The notes beneath the pieces were generated by a model. The model saw only the letters and a list, made by a program, of their open reading frames with translations, was not told the DNA's origin and did not search any database. This document shows positions 25,751-37,300 of a stretch of DNA of 64,000 nucleotides, one piece after another. Source of the stretch: Promicromonospora sp. Populi (lineage in GTDB: Bacteria > Actinomycetota > Actinomycetes > Actinomycetales > Cellulomonadaceae); the NCBI RefSeq assembly GCF_041081105.1, contig NZ_CP163528.1, positions 4,402,001 through 4,466,000 on the forward strand. Direction: 5' to 3'. A program made the position numbers and the translations under genes. Numbering within the stretch: position 1 is the first letter of the stretch; each line of letters begins with the position of its first letter.

Positions 25751-26986
25751 ATGAGCACCACCCCCGCCTACCCTGCGCGCGCCGTCGTGGATCTGGACGC
25801 GATCCGCGACAACGTGCGTGCCCTGCGGGCCATCGCACCGACCGCGCAGGTCATGGCCGTCGTCAAGGCCGACGCGTACGGGCACGGCCTCGCCCCCGTG
25901 GCCCGGGCGGCGCTCGCGGGCGGCGCGACCTGGCTGGGCGCTGCACAGAACGTGGAGGCGCTGGCCGTCCGAGCCGCCGTCGGGCCGGGACCGCGGATCC
26001 TGACCTGGCTCTCCGCACCCGGCGCACCCTTCGCCGAGCTCGTCCGGGCCGACGTCGACATCGCGATCGCCGCCGCCTGGGCCCTCGACGAGGTGGCCGA
26101 CGGCGCCCGCGCGGCCGGCGGCACCGCCCGCGTGCACCTCAAGGTCGACTCCGGGCTGGGCCGCAACGGCATCACACCCGAGGACCTGCCGGCCGTGCTC
26201 GACCGGGCGGTGGCGCTGCAGCACGAGGGTGCGCTCGCCGTCGTCGGCGTCATGTCGCACTACGCGATCGCGGACGAGCCCGACGACCCGTCGGTGAAGA
26301 TGCAGACCCACGCCTTCGAGGAGGCGATCCGCACCGTCGAGGCAGCCGGGCTGCCCATCGAGGTGCGGCACATCGCCAACTCCGCGGCCACCCTGACCAA
26401 CCCCGCCGCGCACTACGACCTCGTGCGTCCGGGGATCGCCGTCTACGGGCTGTCCCCGGTGCCGCACCTGGGGGTGCCGAGCGACTACGGGCTGCGCCCC
26501 GCGATGACGCTGGAGGCCCGGCTCGCCACAGTGAAGCGCGTGCCCGCCGGCCACGGCGTCTCCTACGGCCACTTCTACATCACCACACAGGACACGGTGC
26601 TCGGCGTGATCCCGCTCGGCTACGCCGACGGGATCCCGCGCCACGCATCCGGCGGCTCGCTCGGCCCGGGCGGTCCCGTCCTCGTCGGCGGCGGGGTGGA
26701 CGACGTCGCCGCCCCCGGCACCGGCCTCGGCACCGCCCGCGTGCTGCGCGTGGTCGGCCGGGTGTGCATGGACCAGATCATGCTCGACCTCGGGCCCTAT
26801 GCCCCCGAGCAGGCCGGCGACGTGGTGACATTGTTCGGGGCGTCCGACGGGCTCGCCCGCGCCGGCGCGCCCAGCGCCGAGGACTGGGCCCAGGCCGCCG
26901 GCACCATCAGCTACGAGATCGTGACGCGCCTCGGCGCGCGGGTGCCGCGTGTGTACGCGGGCACCGCAGGAAGGGAGACCGCGTGA
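25751..26986 (+). CDS. alr: Alanine racemase
   Basis: Alr is a PLP enzyme that makes D-alanine for peptidoglycan. The 411-residue protein has the PLP lysine Lys39 in AVVKADAYGHG, and the catalytic tyrosine is expected in GVSYGHFYITTQ (about 272-283). GRVCMDQIMLDLG and YEIVTRLGARVPRVY complete the C-terminal beta domain. ATG 25751 is chosen because MSTTPAYPARAVVDLDAI matches the family; GTG 25727 lies within the GGAGG itself. Its stop overlaps the tsaE start (GTGA). In related actinobacteria alr and tsaE lead directly into tsaB-rimI-tsaD; here the toxin island intervenes. Confidence 0.96.
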   Translation: MSTTPAYPARAVVDLDAIRDNVRALRAIAPTAQVMAVVKADAYGHGLAPVARAALAGGATWLGAAQNVEALAVRAAVGPGPRILTWLSAPGAPFAELVRADVDIAIAAAWALDEVADGARAAGGTARVHLKVDSGLGRNGITPEDLPAVLDRAVALQHEGALAVVGVMSHYAIADEPDDPSVKMQTHAFEEAIRTVEAAGLPIEVRHIANSAATLTNPAAHYDLVRPGIAVYGLSPVPHLGVPSDYGLRPAMTLEARLATVKRVPAGHGVSYGHFYITTQDTVLGVIPLGYADGIPRHASGGSLGPGGPVLVGGGVDDVAAPGTGLGTARVLRVVGRVCMDQIMLDLGPYAPEQAGDVVTLFGASDGLARAGAPSAEDWAQAAGTISYEIVTRLGARVPRVYAGTAGRETA

Positions 26987-27603
26987 GCGGGGCAGTGAGT
27001 GGAACCGGCGAGACGGCCACGTCGTCGCGGGTGGTGACGTCGGAGGTCTCGACGTCGGACGTAGCGACATCGCAGGTGGTGAAGCTGGAGCTGGCCGACG
27101 CCGGCACGACGCGCGCGCTCGGCGCGGCCCTCGCCGCAGAGCTGCGCGCGGGGGACCTGGTGATCCTCACGGGTGACCTGGGGGCGGGCAAGACAACCCT
27201 GACCCAGGGCATCGGAGCGGCGCTGAACGTGCGCGGCCAGGTCGCGTCACCCACATTCATCGTGGCGCGCGAGCACCCGCCGCTGCCGCGCCCGGACGGA
27301 TCGCGCGGGCCCGGGCTGGTGCACGTGGACGCCTACCGGCTCGGCGGGCTGAGCGAGCTCGACGCGCTCGACCTGGACTCCTCCCTCGAGGACTCCGTCA
27401 CCGTCGTCGAATGGGGGCGTGGCCTGGCGGAGGCGCTCGCGGACGACCGGCTGGAGATCGACCTGGAACGCCCGCGGGGGGCGCCGTCGTTCGACCCGGG
27501 TGTGGCCGTCGAGGAGGACCCGGAGGCGGGGACCCGGCGGGTGACGATCCGCGCGGTCGGGCAGCGCTGGGCCGGTGTGGACCTCAAGGGAATTTTGGCC
27601 TGA
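26983..27603 (+). CDS. tsaE: tRNA t6A threonylcarbamoyladenosine synthesis ATPase
   Basis: TsaE is the ATPase that drives the TsaB-TsaD complex in making t6A37 on ANN-decoding tRNAs. The 206-residue protein has the P-loop TGDLGAGKTTL around 63-73, SPTFIVAREH, the HVDAYRLGG switch-like motif and VTVVEWG. The first 32 residues are extra and carry three 5-residue repeats (VVTSE, VSTSD, VATSQ). GTG 26983 overlaps the alr stop by 4 nt, so translation is coupled. Its partners tsaB, rimI and tsaD lie 12 kb further on, beyond the Rhs island. Confidence 0.94.
   Translation: MSGAVSGTGETATSSRVVTSEVSTSDVATSQVVKLELADAGTTRALGAALAAELRAGDLVILTGDLGAGKTTLTQGIGAALNVRGQVASPTFIVAREHPPLPRPDGSRGPGLVHVDAYRLGGLSELDALDLDSSLEDSVTVVEWGRGLAEALADDRLEIDLERPRGAPSFDPGVAVEEDPEAGTRRVTIRAVGQRWAGVDLKGILA
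27031..27075 (+). repeat. In-frame 15-nt minisatellite, three copies, in tsaE
   Basis: Three 15-nt units (27031, 27046, 27061) of pattern GT-N4-ACRTCGSA-type encode VVTSE, VSTSD and VATSQ near the N-terminus of TsaE, outside the ATPase core. Confidence 0.75.
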
Positions 27604-27663
27604 GGGCTGGTTGCCCTGGATGAAAGATCACCCACTACTGGCGGAAATCACCCGCTGACTGAG

Positions 27664-27682
27664 CCCAAAGCTCTACTTTGGG
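27664..27682 (+). terminator. Small hairpin between tsaE and the island
   Basis: CCCAAAG and CTTTGGG form a perfect 7-bp stem with a 5-nt loop, 60 nt after tsaE. It may be a weak terminator of alr-tsaE or part of the island promoter region. The gap 27604-27749 holds no gene. Confidence 0.4.
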
Positions 27683-27720
27683 TATGCGCTCTCCATTAAG
27701 TTCACCTCCGGTAGCCGCCG

Positions 27721-27738
27721 CCCTGGCGATTGCCAGGG
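27721..27738 (+). promoter_or_regulatory. Hairpin touching the Shine-Dalgarno of the LamG gene
   Basis: CCCTGGC and GCCAGGG pair perfectly over a 4-nt loop; the 3' arm runs into the GGGGGAGG ribosome-binding site (27735-27742). It could tune translation of the island. Confidence 0.4.
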
Positions 27739-27749
27739 GGAGGAACGTG

Positions 27750-30700
27750 ATGGTGCACGACTTGACTTGGCCGCGCGTGTCGGGGGCCGCGTTAGCGTCG
27801 GCTCTCGTCTGTGCGACGACTCTGATGTCCCTGGTAGTTGGCTCGGTCGTGCCGGCCTCGGTGGCCACGGCGCTTGATGCTGCTGACACGACAAGCGCTG
27901 TCGCCGCGGTGGACGACGACGTCCCTGACGGTGCGCTGATCGAGTCGGGCAGCGGGCTCGAGGGCACTGACCCGCTGGAGGAGACCTCATCGGCCGAGGC
28001 CGAGGCGCTCGCCGAGGCTGCACAGACGGGAACGCCGGTCGAGGTCGTCGCCAAGAGGGGCGAGACCCGTGAGCTGTGGGCTCAGTCCGATGGTTCGATC
28101 GAGGTTCGGGAGTTTGTGTCCCCGAAGTGGACCCGCACCGAGGACGGCTGGGCCGAGATCGACCTCGATCTCACCGAGACACCGGACGGCGCGGTGTCAC
28201 CCGTGGCGTCGACCGTCGACGTGCAGTTCTCTGGCGGGGGCGACGACCCGCTGGTGCGGATGACTCGTGCTGGTCGAGTGCTGGAGTGGACCTGGCCGGA
28301 GGCACTGTCTGAGCCCGTGCTCGCAGGAGACACGGTGACGTACCCCGAGGTCTTGGCGGGAGTCGATCTGCGGATGACCGCGGTCCCGGACGGGTTCTCG
28401 TCGTCACTGGTGGTCAAGACCGCAGAGGCGGCGGCATCGCCCGAGCTGGACGCTGTGACCTTCGGGATGCGGACGCAGGGCCTGGACGTCGATGTGACCG
28501 AGCAGAACGCGCTGGAGGTGCGGGATACCGCGTCGGATGCCCTGGTGTTCGAGGCGGCTCCTGCTTCGATGTGGTCCTCGGCGACTGCCTCGGAAGCGGG
28601 TACGAGCAGCCCTGCGTCCAGGATCAGTGCGGCGGCCGCGGACGCCGAGGACTCGCCTGCCGGCGAGGTTGCGCCCGTGGGAGTGAGCGTGTCGCCGGGT
28701 GGAGACGCGATCACGTTGACTCCGGACCAGGAGATGCTGTCGTCGCCGGACACGACCTTCCCTGTCGTGATCGACCCCTTGGTCAAGACTCCCCGTGCCG
28801 GTGGTTGGACAAGTCCGAACAAGTCCTGGCCGACGCAGTCGTACTGGCTTTTCAAGGGTGACTCGACGGCTGGCCTGGGCAACTGCGCCGGCTGGGCAGA
28901 CTGCCCCGGCGGATCGATGTACCGGTTGATCTACCAGTTCGACACAGCCGGGTTCTTGGGCAAGCAGATCCTGAATGCGGAGTTCGTCGTCCGCAACACA
29001 CATTCCGCAGTGTGCGAGGACCACCGGGTGAGTCTCTGGCGCACCAAGGCGATCAACAGTGCCACCACCTGGAACACGCAGGCCGCCGCTGGCTTCTGGG
29101 TCGAGCAGGTCGCGTCGGCGACGTTCAACTACGGCGGTTCCCAGAGTGGTTGCGCCCCGGCGGCCGATGCCGAGTTCGGTTTGACCTCCTACATGCAGCA
29201 GGTCGCGGACAACGGCACGAGCAAGTCGGTCGCTCTGGGTATGCAGGCGGCTTCGGAGACCGACAAGAACCACTGGAAGAAGTTCTCGCGGATGGGATTT
29301 CTGCGGGTTACGTACAACAGCACTCCGACGGTCGTGAAGCTGAGCCACATGGCGTTGACGTATGGCGGAGCGTGCGACGACTCGTCCGTGGACGCTCCGC
29401 TGCGAACGGGGCGGCTGGGGCTGCTGCGGGTGGCGTACGCAACCGATCCTGACCCCAGTGAGCGGATCCGGGTGCAGTTCAGGCTCGAACGCGCGGATGG
29501 CACAGAGTTCTGGACCGGGACCTCGACCGAGAAGCTCAAGCAGTCGCCGTTCGCGTTGTCGATGCCCTCCACCACGCCGAAGAACGCGCGGATGCAATGG
29601 TCGGTCCGGGTGTACGACGGACACCGGTACTCCGCGTGGTCGGCCCGGTGTCAGTTCGTGTACGACACCACATTGCCCGCGCCGCCACGGATCACGGCCC
29701 CGGAGTATCCGGAGACAGATCCGAGCGATCCGGATGCCATGCCGAACGACGGTGTGGGTGAGTACGGGTGGTTCACGATCGATTCCCCGAGCTGGGACGT
29801 GGTGAAGTACCGGTACCGCTTCAACGACGACCCGTACAAGACCGAAGAGGGCTCGTCTCTGACGATCGCGTACTTGCCCTTGGAACCGGGTGCGCATCAG
29901 CTGGTTGTCTCTGCGATCGACGGGGCGACCAATGACTCGTCGGCGACCTATACGTTCTGGGTGGCGCCCGGCCGGGACCAGGTGGGCAACTGGACATTCG
30001 ACGAGCCGGTCGAGGGCGATCCGGTTCCGACCGGCTACACGGCTGGCGGTAATGCCACGGTTACCGCTCCAGAGGCTGATGCAAGGCTCCACGGCTCGCT
30101 GCTCGAGGTCGACGGCAATGGTGACTACGCGGTGTCCAGCGCCGGCAGGGTGAACACGTCGACACACTTCGCTGTGGAGGCGTGGGTCAAGCCGGACTCG
30201 GCGGCCCCGACCGGTGTGCGGATGATCGCCACACAGTCGGGCGCGTTCAAGCAGGGTTTCATGCTGTACTACTCCGCTGCTCAGGGTGGCTGGAACTTCG
30301 GGACCCACGAAACCGACACTGCCAGCGCGGACAACGTCCGAGTGACGTCGAACCAGGAGTACCGGGTAGGTAGCTGGACGCACCTGCTAGGCGTGTATGA
30401 CGCCTACCGCGACCGGCTCATTCTGTACGTGAACGGCGTCAAGTCCGAAGCCTCGTGGGACGGCGCGTGGAATGCCACCGGTGCCGTCCATATCGGGGCG
30501 GGGAAGTACGGGTCTGATGCGCCCACACTCTTCTTCGACGGCCAGATCGATCAGGTGCGGACCTACGACCGGATCGTGACGGGTCCCGAGGCCGCGAAGC
30601 TCTCCCACATCCCGCCGGCTGTCGTAGCCCGCTGGAACTTCGAGGACCAGCCGTTTGACGCGGCTACCGGATTTGATAACGCGGCAACGGCACAACTTCC

Positions 30701-31373
30701 GGCTGCCGGAGACCCGTTGGCGCTGACTGCGCCGACCGGCGGCGCCGGACAGTCGTTGGAAGGTCGGGTCGATGCGTTCGCGATCAAGCTTGATGGTCAG
30801 GCGGGACACGGCGCCACCGCGCTGGATGCGTTGTCGTCGTTGAAGCCGACTGAGAGTTTCACCTTGAGCACCTTTGTACAGGCTGCCGGCGTACTACCTG
30901 ATGAGAGTTACGCGACCGCGCTGAGCTGGACCGGGTCGGAGGAAGAGGCCATCCAGGTCCGTGCCATGGGATACAGCACGTCCGACGACCCAGGCCTCGT
31001 GCAGTGGCAGCTCGTGCTAAGGGAGAGCAACTCCCCTTCGGGGATCGCGCACGTAGTGGCGAACGACTCCCAGCCGTTCAGCTCGAGTTGGACGCACCTA
31101 GCGGTGGTGTACGACGCCCCGACCCGAACGGCAACTCTCTATGTCAATGGATTCAGCCCGGAGACGAGCCAGGTGACTGGCTCGGCACCATTCGAGACGG
31201 TGCGGCGATTCAATGCGGGCCGCGGCTTGAGCGGAGGTTCATGGACGCACTACTGGCCTGGCCTTGTCGATGACGTCTGGGTCTTCCGCGGTGCGCTCAC
31301 CGAGAGCCAGATCGAGCGGCTCAGCATCGGAAGCAGCGAGATGGCAACTGAGGTTCCGGGGGCAGCTCAATGA
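27750..31373 (+). CDS. Secreted DNRLRE/LamG-domain protein, partner of the Rhs protein
   Basis: This 1207-residue exported protein has a signal peptide in the first 45 residues (ending near ASVATA). A DNRLRE-like module lies at about 350-530 (YRLIYQFDTAGFLGKQILNA, then VSLWRTKAINSATTWNTQ). Ig/fibronectin-like sequence follows, then two LamG jelly-roll domains at about 780-950 (HFAVEAWVKPD, YRVGSWTHLLGVYD) and 1010-1195 (SFTLSTFVQAAG, SSWTHLAVVYDAPTRTATLY). ATG 27750 has GGGGGAGG 7 nt upstream and is preferred over earlier in-frame starts. Its stop overlaps the Rhs start (ATGA). Such proteins usually precede actinobacterial Rhs genes and may help display or deliver them; that role is inference. 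Confidence 0.85.
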   Translation: MVHDLTWPRVSGAALASALVCATTLMSLVVGSVVPASVATALDAADTTSAVAAVDDDVPDGALIESGSGLEGTDPLEETSSAEAEALAEAAQTGTPVEVVAKRGETRELWAQSDGSIEVREFVSPKWTRTEDGWAEIDLDLTETPDGAVSPVASTVDVQFSGGGDDPLVRMTRAGRVLEWTWPEALSEPVLAGDTVTYPEVLAGVDLRMTAVPDGFSSSLVVKTAEAAASPELDAVTFGMRTQGLDVDVTEQNALEVRDTASDALVFEAAPASMWSSATASEAGTSSPASRISAAAADAEDSPAGEVAPVGVSVSPGGDAITLTPDQEMLSSPDTTFPVVIDPLVKTPRAGGWTSPNKSWPTQSYWLFKGDSTAGLGNCAGWADCPGGSMYRLIYQFDTAGFLGKQILNAEFVVRNTHSAVCEDHRVSLWRTKAINSATTWNTQAAAGFWVEQVASATFNYGGSQSGCAPAADAEFGLTSYMQQVADNGTSKSVALGMQAASETDKNHWKKFSRMGFLRVTYNSTPTVVKLSHMALTYGGACDDSSVDAPLRTGRLGLLRVAYATDPDPSERIRVQFRLERADGTEFWTGTSTEKLKQSPFALSMPSTTPKNARMQWSVRVYDGHRYSAWSARCQFVYDTTLPAPPRITAPEYPETDPSDPDAMPNDGVGEYGWFTIDSPSWDVVKYRYRFNDDPYKTEEGSSLTIAYLPLEPGAHQLVVSAIDGATNDSSATYTFWVAPGRDQVGNWTFDEPVEGDPVPTGYTAGGNATVTAPEADARLHGSLLEVDGNGDYAVSSAGRVNTSTHFAVEAWVKPDSAAPTGVRMIATQSGAFKQGFMLYYSAAQGGWNFGTHETDTASADNVRVTSNQEYRVGSWTHLLGVYDAYRDRLILYVNGVKSEASWDGAWNATGAVHIGAGKYGSDAPTLFFDGQIDQVRTYDRIVTGPEAAKLSHIPPAVVARWNFEDQPFDAATGFDNAATAQLPAAGDPLALTAPTGGAGQSLEGRVDAFAIKLDGQAGHGATALDALSSLKPTESFTLSTFVQAAGVLPDESYATALSWTGSEEEAIQVRAMGYSTSDDPGLVQWQLVLRESNSPSGIAHVVANDSQPFSSSWTHLAVVYDAPTRTATLYVNGFSPETSQVTGSAPFETVRRFNAGRGLSGGSWTHYWPGLVDDVWVFRGALTESQIERLSIGSSEMATEVPGAAQ

Positions 31374-34300
31374 GCGGACGGCGCCGGGCAGGGCGACTGC
31401 ACATGGCGGACAAGGACGGCGCGATGATTGGGCTAGGAATGACTCGCAAGGCACGTTTGGCCTGGCAGACAGTTGCGTTCGCCCTGACGGGGGCGCTGAT
31501 GGCCGGGCTGCTGGTCACAGCAGGGGGCACAGCGGTCGCAGCCGACACCGAGACCGTGGCTCCGGATCTCGGGGTTGACGTCGCAGGCGAAGACGCAGCT
31601 CAGTCTGAACCAGCCCTGATCGAGGACCGTCCCGTCCTGGAGGCCCTGGAGGCGGCGTGGCCAGACGGTGGCAAGGCAATCGTTCCGGTTGCGGGCACGA
31701 AGTCGAGTGCACCTCTGGAGGCGACTTCCGTCGGTGGACTGCCGGTCAAGATCGACCAGGCCGCTGGTGCGCCCGTCGCTGAGGTAGCCGTTCAGGTGGA
31801 GGCACCGGAGCCTGAGGGTTCGAAGGACCCCCAGCCCAACCTCCTGCTGGCTCTGTCCGCGCCCTCCGCATCGGAGGGAATCCGTTCGACGCTCGGGCAG
31901 AACGTCGCGGGAGCTGGTGTCGCCAGGGACGCGGTCGTCGACGTCGAAGTGGACTACGCGGAGTTTGCCGGCGCGTTCGGCGGTTCGTACGACGACCGCC
32001 TCACGCTGGTAGCGGTTCCGGCGTGTGCCCTGACAACGCCGAGCAAGGCCGCGTGCCTGAAGGAGACGCCGGTCGTCACGACCAACCAGACCGGCACGGA
32101 CACCCTCGTAGCCCGCGATGTCGCGATCCCCGCGGACGGCAGCTCGAAGGTCCTGATGGTCACGGCGGACGTGGCCTCGGAGTCGGGCAACTTCGGCGCG
32201 AGCCCCCTGTCGCCGTCGAACACGTGGTCCACTGACCTCCAGTCGGGCGCGTTTTCCTGGTCGTATCCGATCAGCACGCCCGACGTACCGGGGAGCTTCA
32301 CCCCGACCCTTGGCCTGTCGTACTCGTCGGGCGGAATCGACGGTCGCACCGGAGGCACGAACAACCAGGCGTCTCTGGTCGGTGATGGGTTCGACCTGTG
32401 GCCGGGGTACATCGAGCGCAAGTACAAGTCGTGCGCGCTGGACGACGTGCGGAACGACGGGGGAAACCCGATCGGTGACCTGTGCTGGGACTACAACAAC
32501 GCGTTCATCTCCTTCAACGGTGCCGCGGGTGAGCTGGTCCCGTCCGGCACCAACACGTGGCGCCTGGCCAAGGACGACGGCACCAAGATCGAGCTGCTGA
32601 AGGACACCGCGCGGGGCAACGGAGACGCGGACGGCGAGTACTGGCGGGTGACAACTCCGAACGGCACGAAGTATCACTTCGGGTACCAGCGGTTGCCGGG
32701 CTGGGAGACCGGGGACCCGGTCACGAACTCGACGTGGACCGCTCCGGTGGTGGGAGACAACACCGGCGACCCGTGCAACACGAACGCCGGCAAGTGGTGC
32801 ACGCAGGGGTGGCGGTGGAACCTGGACTACGCCGTGGACGCCGCTGGCAACATGATCACCTATAACTACACCAAGGAGACCAACTACTACGGGCGCCTGG
32901 GCGACCCGACCCTGGCCACCGGTTACACGCGCGGTGGGACGCTGGCCAAGATCGAGTACGGCCTGCGTGGCGGCGACCTGGTCGGTGCCGGTGCGGCGCA
33001 GCCACTGGGCCGGGTGGCATTCACCTATGCGCAGCGGTGCCTCTCGGACACCCCGGGCGGCGCCCAGTGCACGGACATCAGCACCCAGCCCTCGGGTTGG
33101 TACGACACTCCTTGGGACCTGAACTGCTTCAGCACAGCGACGTGTGATCAGGGGCGGACGTCGCCGTCGTTCTGGACGCGCAATCGGATGACCAAGATCA
33201 CCACCAGCGTGTTCGCGGACGCGGCGTGGAAGAGCGTCGACTCGTGGGACCTGACCCACAAGTGGGGCACGGCCGACACCGACTACCAGCTGGAGCTGGC
33301 CAGCATCAAGCGGACTGGGCACACCGGGCCGACCGAGGCACCCACGATCAGTCTGCCCGCGGTGAGGTTTGCTTATGCTCAGCGCCCCAACCGGTTGGAC
33401 AAGACGGGCGATTCGCAGGCGCCGTTCGTCAAGGAGCGCTTGGCCACGATCATTGACGAGACCGGCGGTCAGGTCGACGTGCTGTACTCGGCGCCGGCTT
33501 GTGTCGAGGGATCGCTGCCGCCGGCGAACGACAACACGACCCGGTGCTTTCCGCAGATCAGGTCGATGGGTGAGGTGCAGCCAGCAGTCACGGACTGGTT
33601 CAACAAGTACGTGGTCACCAGCGTGACCACCACCGATCTCACCGGTGGCGAGCACCAAGCGCCGGACGCGGTCACGAGCTATGAGTACCTCGGTGGCGCC
33701 GCCTGGCACTGGGACGAGTCGACCGGCATGGTCCCGGACGAGGAGAAGACCTGGTCCGACTGGCGCGGGTACGGCCACGTGCGGGTCAAGACCGGTACCA
33801 CGAACGCGCCCAGGAGTCAGTCCGAGCAGTGGTTCCTACGGGGCATGGACGGCGACCGCAGCAACAGGGAAGGCACGGCAACCAAGTCCGAGTCCGTCAC
33901 GCTCCCCAGCGGCGAGGGCGCGGCGATCACCGACGCGCCGCAGCACGCGGGGTTCTCGTACAGGTCCGCCACGTTCTCCGGGCCCGGTGGGAACATTCTG
34001 TCCAAGACGGTGAATCGCCCGTGGTGGCACCAGACTGCCGTGAGCCAGCGTGACTGGGGCACCATCCGTGCCGGATTCTCGCGCGCGTCGACCACCAAGA
34101 CCTGGACCAGTCTCGACGAAGGCGCGGGTTCGTCGTGGCGCACCACCGAACAGGTCAGCACCTACGACACTGTCGCCGGCCGCGTCACACAGGTGGCCGA
34201 CAAGGGCAACACCGTAACCACCAACGACGAGCGTTGCGTAAAGACGGCATACGCGACAAACACGACCGACAACATCCTGGGCTTGCACTCGCGGTCGCAG

Positions 34301-37300
34301 ACCTGGGGCGTCGGGTGCGCAGCCACCCCGGACCGGGCCGGCGGAGACGTGATCTCCGACGTGCGTTATGCATATGACGGCGGCAACTACGGGGCCGCGC
34401 CGAGTATCGGTCGCCCCACACGGGTAGCGGACCTGGCCGGGTACACCGGTGACACGATCAAGCGGATCGAGACCGGTACGACGTACGACACCTACGGGCG
34501 GGTGCTGACGGTCACTGAGGTGGCTGCGGACGTCCTGGAGGCTGCCAACGGCACTCTCACCCGCACCGCACGGTCGGATGCTTCTACAACCACGACGGAG
34601 TACACCCCGGCCACGGGGTTCGCCACGTCGATGAAGGAGACGACGCCGCGGGCCATAGCAGGCTCGGCCGCGTCGGCGTTGACCACTACGACCACGTTGG
34701 ATCCTGTGCGCGGGCTACCGACACTCGTCAGCGACCCCAACGCCTACACGACCAAGGTGGCCTACGACGCACTCGGGCGCACCAGCAAGATCTGGTTGGC
34801 CGACCGGGTGACCACGATGATCCCATCCACCGAGTTCTCCTATCGGATCTCTGATGGTCTGCCAGTGCGGGTTGGAACCACGACGTTGAGCGACGATGGA
34901 GACCCGCGCACGTCATACACCTTCTACGACGGGCTGCTGCGCCCGATCCAGACCCAGGAGCCCGGCGTATCGGGTGGGACGATCCTGACCGACACGTTCT
35001 ACGACGGGCGTGGTCTGGTGCATACGGCCTACAACCCGTACTACTCGACCAGTGCCAACCCGGGAACGTTGTTCGACTCGTACTCCGAAGTGGTCGTCGA
35101 GTCCCAGGTCCGCACCGAGTACGACGGGCTAGGGCGGCCCACGCTGTCCAAGCTGATGGCGGGCGACGACGACGGTCAGCCTGTACGGTCCACAACGCGC
35201 ACGATCTATGACGGTGACCGCACTACGGTGATCCCGCCAGTGGGGGCGACCCCGACTACCACCCTGACTGATGCCAGGGGCCGGACCACGGAGCTGCGTC
35301 AGCACTACTCTCGCACCAACCTGGATCCGGACGCGACGACTGGTTTCGACCGGACGCGCTACACGTACACCGGCCGCGACGAGCTCGCCAACGTCGTCGA
35401 CTCCGCTGGGAACACGTGGACCTATACCTACGACCAGCGTGGTCGGCAGACCTCCTCGACTGACCCCGACGCCGGAACCACTACCAGCACCTACGACGAC
35501 TTCGGTCAACTCCTCACCACCACCAACGCTGAGAACGAGACACTCGCCTACACCTACGACGGACTCGGTCGCAAGACCGGGCTGCGCGACGGATCGGCGA
35601 CCGGCGTGCCACGGGCATCGTGGACGTACGACACCGTTACCGGGGGAAAGGGGCAGCCTGCGACGTCCACCCGGTTCGAGAACGGCGCCAGCTATGTCAC
35701 GCAGGTGGCTGGGTACGACCGGTTGTACCGGCCCACCCGTACCGCAGTCACCATTCCGAGCACTGAGGGCGCACTGGCGAAGACCTACATCTCCAACACC
35801 GGCTACGCCGCTGACGGGTCGGTGCAGGCGATCGGCTTGCCTGCAGCGGGGTCGCTACCGGGCCAGACGGTCGGGTTCGAAGCTGACCCCAACACCGGGT
35901 GGGTCACGGCGACAAACGGGCCGAACGGGTTGCGCGCCGACGCGACGTACGACTACGTCGGCAGGCTGATCACGCTAGGTATGGCCGCTGGTGTATCCGA
36001 GTCGGTCATCGCGTCGAACACCTATGACGCTGCAACCAGCCGGCTGGTCCGGTATCAAGCCGATCGCCTGGAGCAGCCTGGGTTCGACAGGTCCGAGACC
36101 TACACCTACGACGAGGCCGGGAACGTCCTCTCGCTGGAGGACGTGTCTCGCACCGGTACGGACGTGCAGTGCTTCGATTACGACTATCTGGCGCGCATGG
36201 CCGACGCCTGGACGCAGAAGACCGCTGGGTGCGCCGCGACCGGGCAGGCGGCCGCGGACGCCAGCAGGATCGGAGGAGTCGCGCCGTACTGGCATGAGTA
36301 CACCTACGATCTGGTCGGCTCACGCCAGACGGAGGTGCTGCACACCGTTGCTGGTCAGGCGCTGACCACACGTGACTACCAGTACTCGGCGGGCCAGCCG
36401 CATGCGGCCACGGGTGTGGTCCAGAACGTGGCAGCGTCCGGGGGTAACCCGGCCGTGACGTCTCAGGAGACCTACACCTACGACGCGGCGGGGCGCACGA
36501 CTGCCCGGCAGATCGGCGGCGACACCCAGAATCTGACCTGGTCACCCGAGGGCCGTGTCGAGTCGGTAGAGAACGCGGACGCCACAGGCGCTGAGTACGT
36601 GTACGACGCCGACGGGAACCGGCTGATCTCCCGTAATACAAACAGCGACGGCACCACCGACACGACGCTGTACCTGGGGCACACGGAGGTCACGGTCTCG
36701 TCCGCGGAACCGACGGTCGCCAAGGCGACCCGTTACGTGGACCTCGGTGGCGGGCACATGGCCGTCATCGACAACAGCGGAGCGGTGACCTTCAACCTGG
36801 CCGACCACCATGGCACGGGGCAGCTCAGCGTGAAGGCATCCGATATGTCGATCACGCAGCGCCGCACCACGCCGTTCGGACAAATGCGCGGTACAGAGCC
36901 GACGGCCTGGGCAGGTACGCGGGGCTTCGTCGGAGGTTACGACGACACGGAGATCACGGGCCTCGTGTCGCTCGGTGCGCGAGAGTACGACCCGGATCTA
37001 GGCAGGTTCATCAGCCTCGACCCGATCATGGACCTGACTGATCCACAGCAGATTCACGGGTACTCGTACGCGAACAACAGCCCGGCTACCCTGTCGGACC
37101 CGACTGGGCTCTGCCCGGGTGGCGGACCGATTCTGGAGGGCGCGTTCTGTGACTTCGGGGATGGGTGGCAACAGATCGGCCCCATCAATACGGGCGTGGA
37201 GGATGCTCCGTTCATCCAGGGTGCGAGCCCGACCGAGGTATACGAGGCTGCGGCCGCGCGGGTAAGTAATCCTGGAACTCCGACTGACGGTCCGACGGAA

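Noticed and set aside
31433..33778. 781-codon minus-strand frame opposite the Rhs gene
   Set aside because: Arg/Val-rich antisense of the Rhs coding sequence; no start signal or domain.
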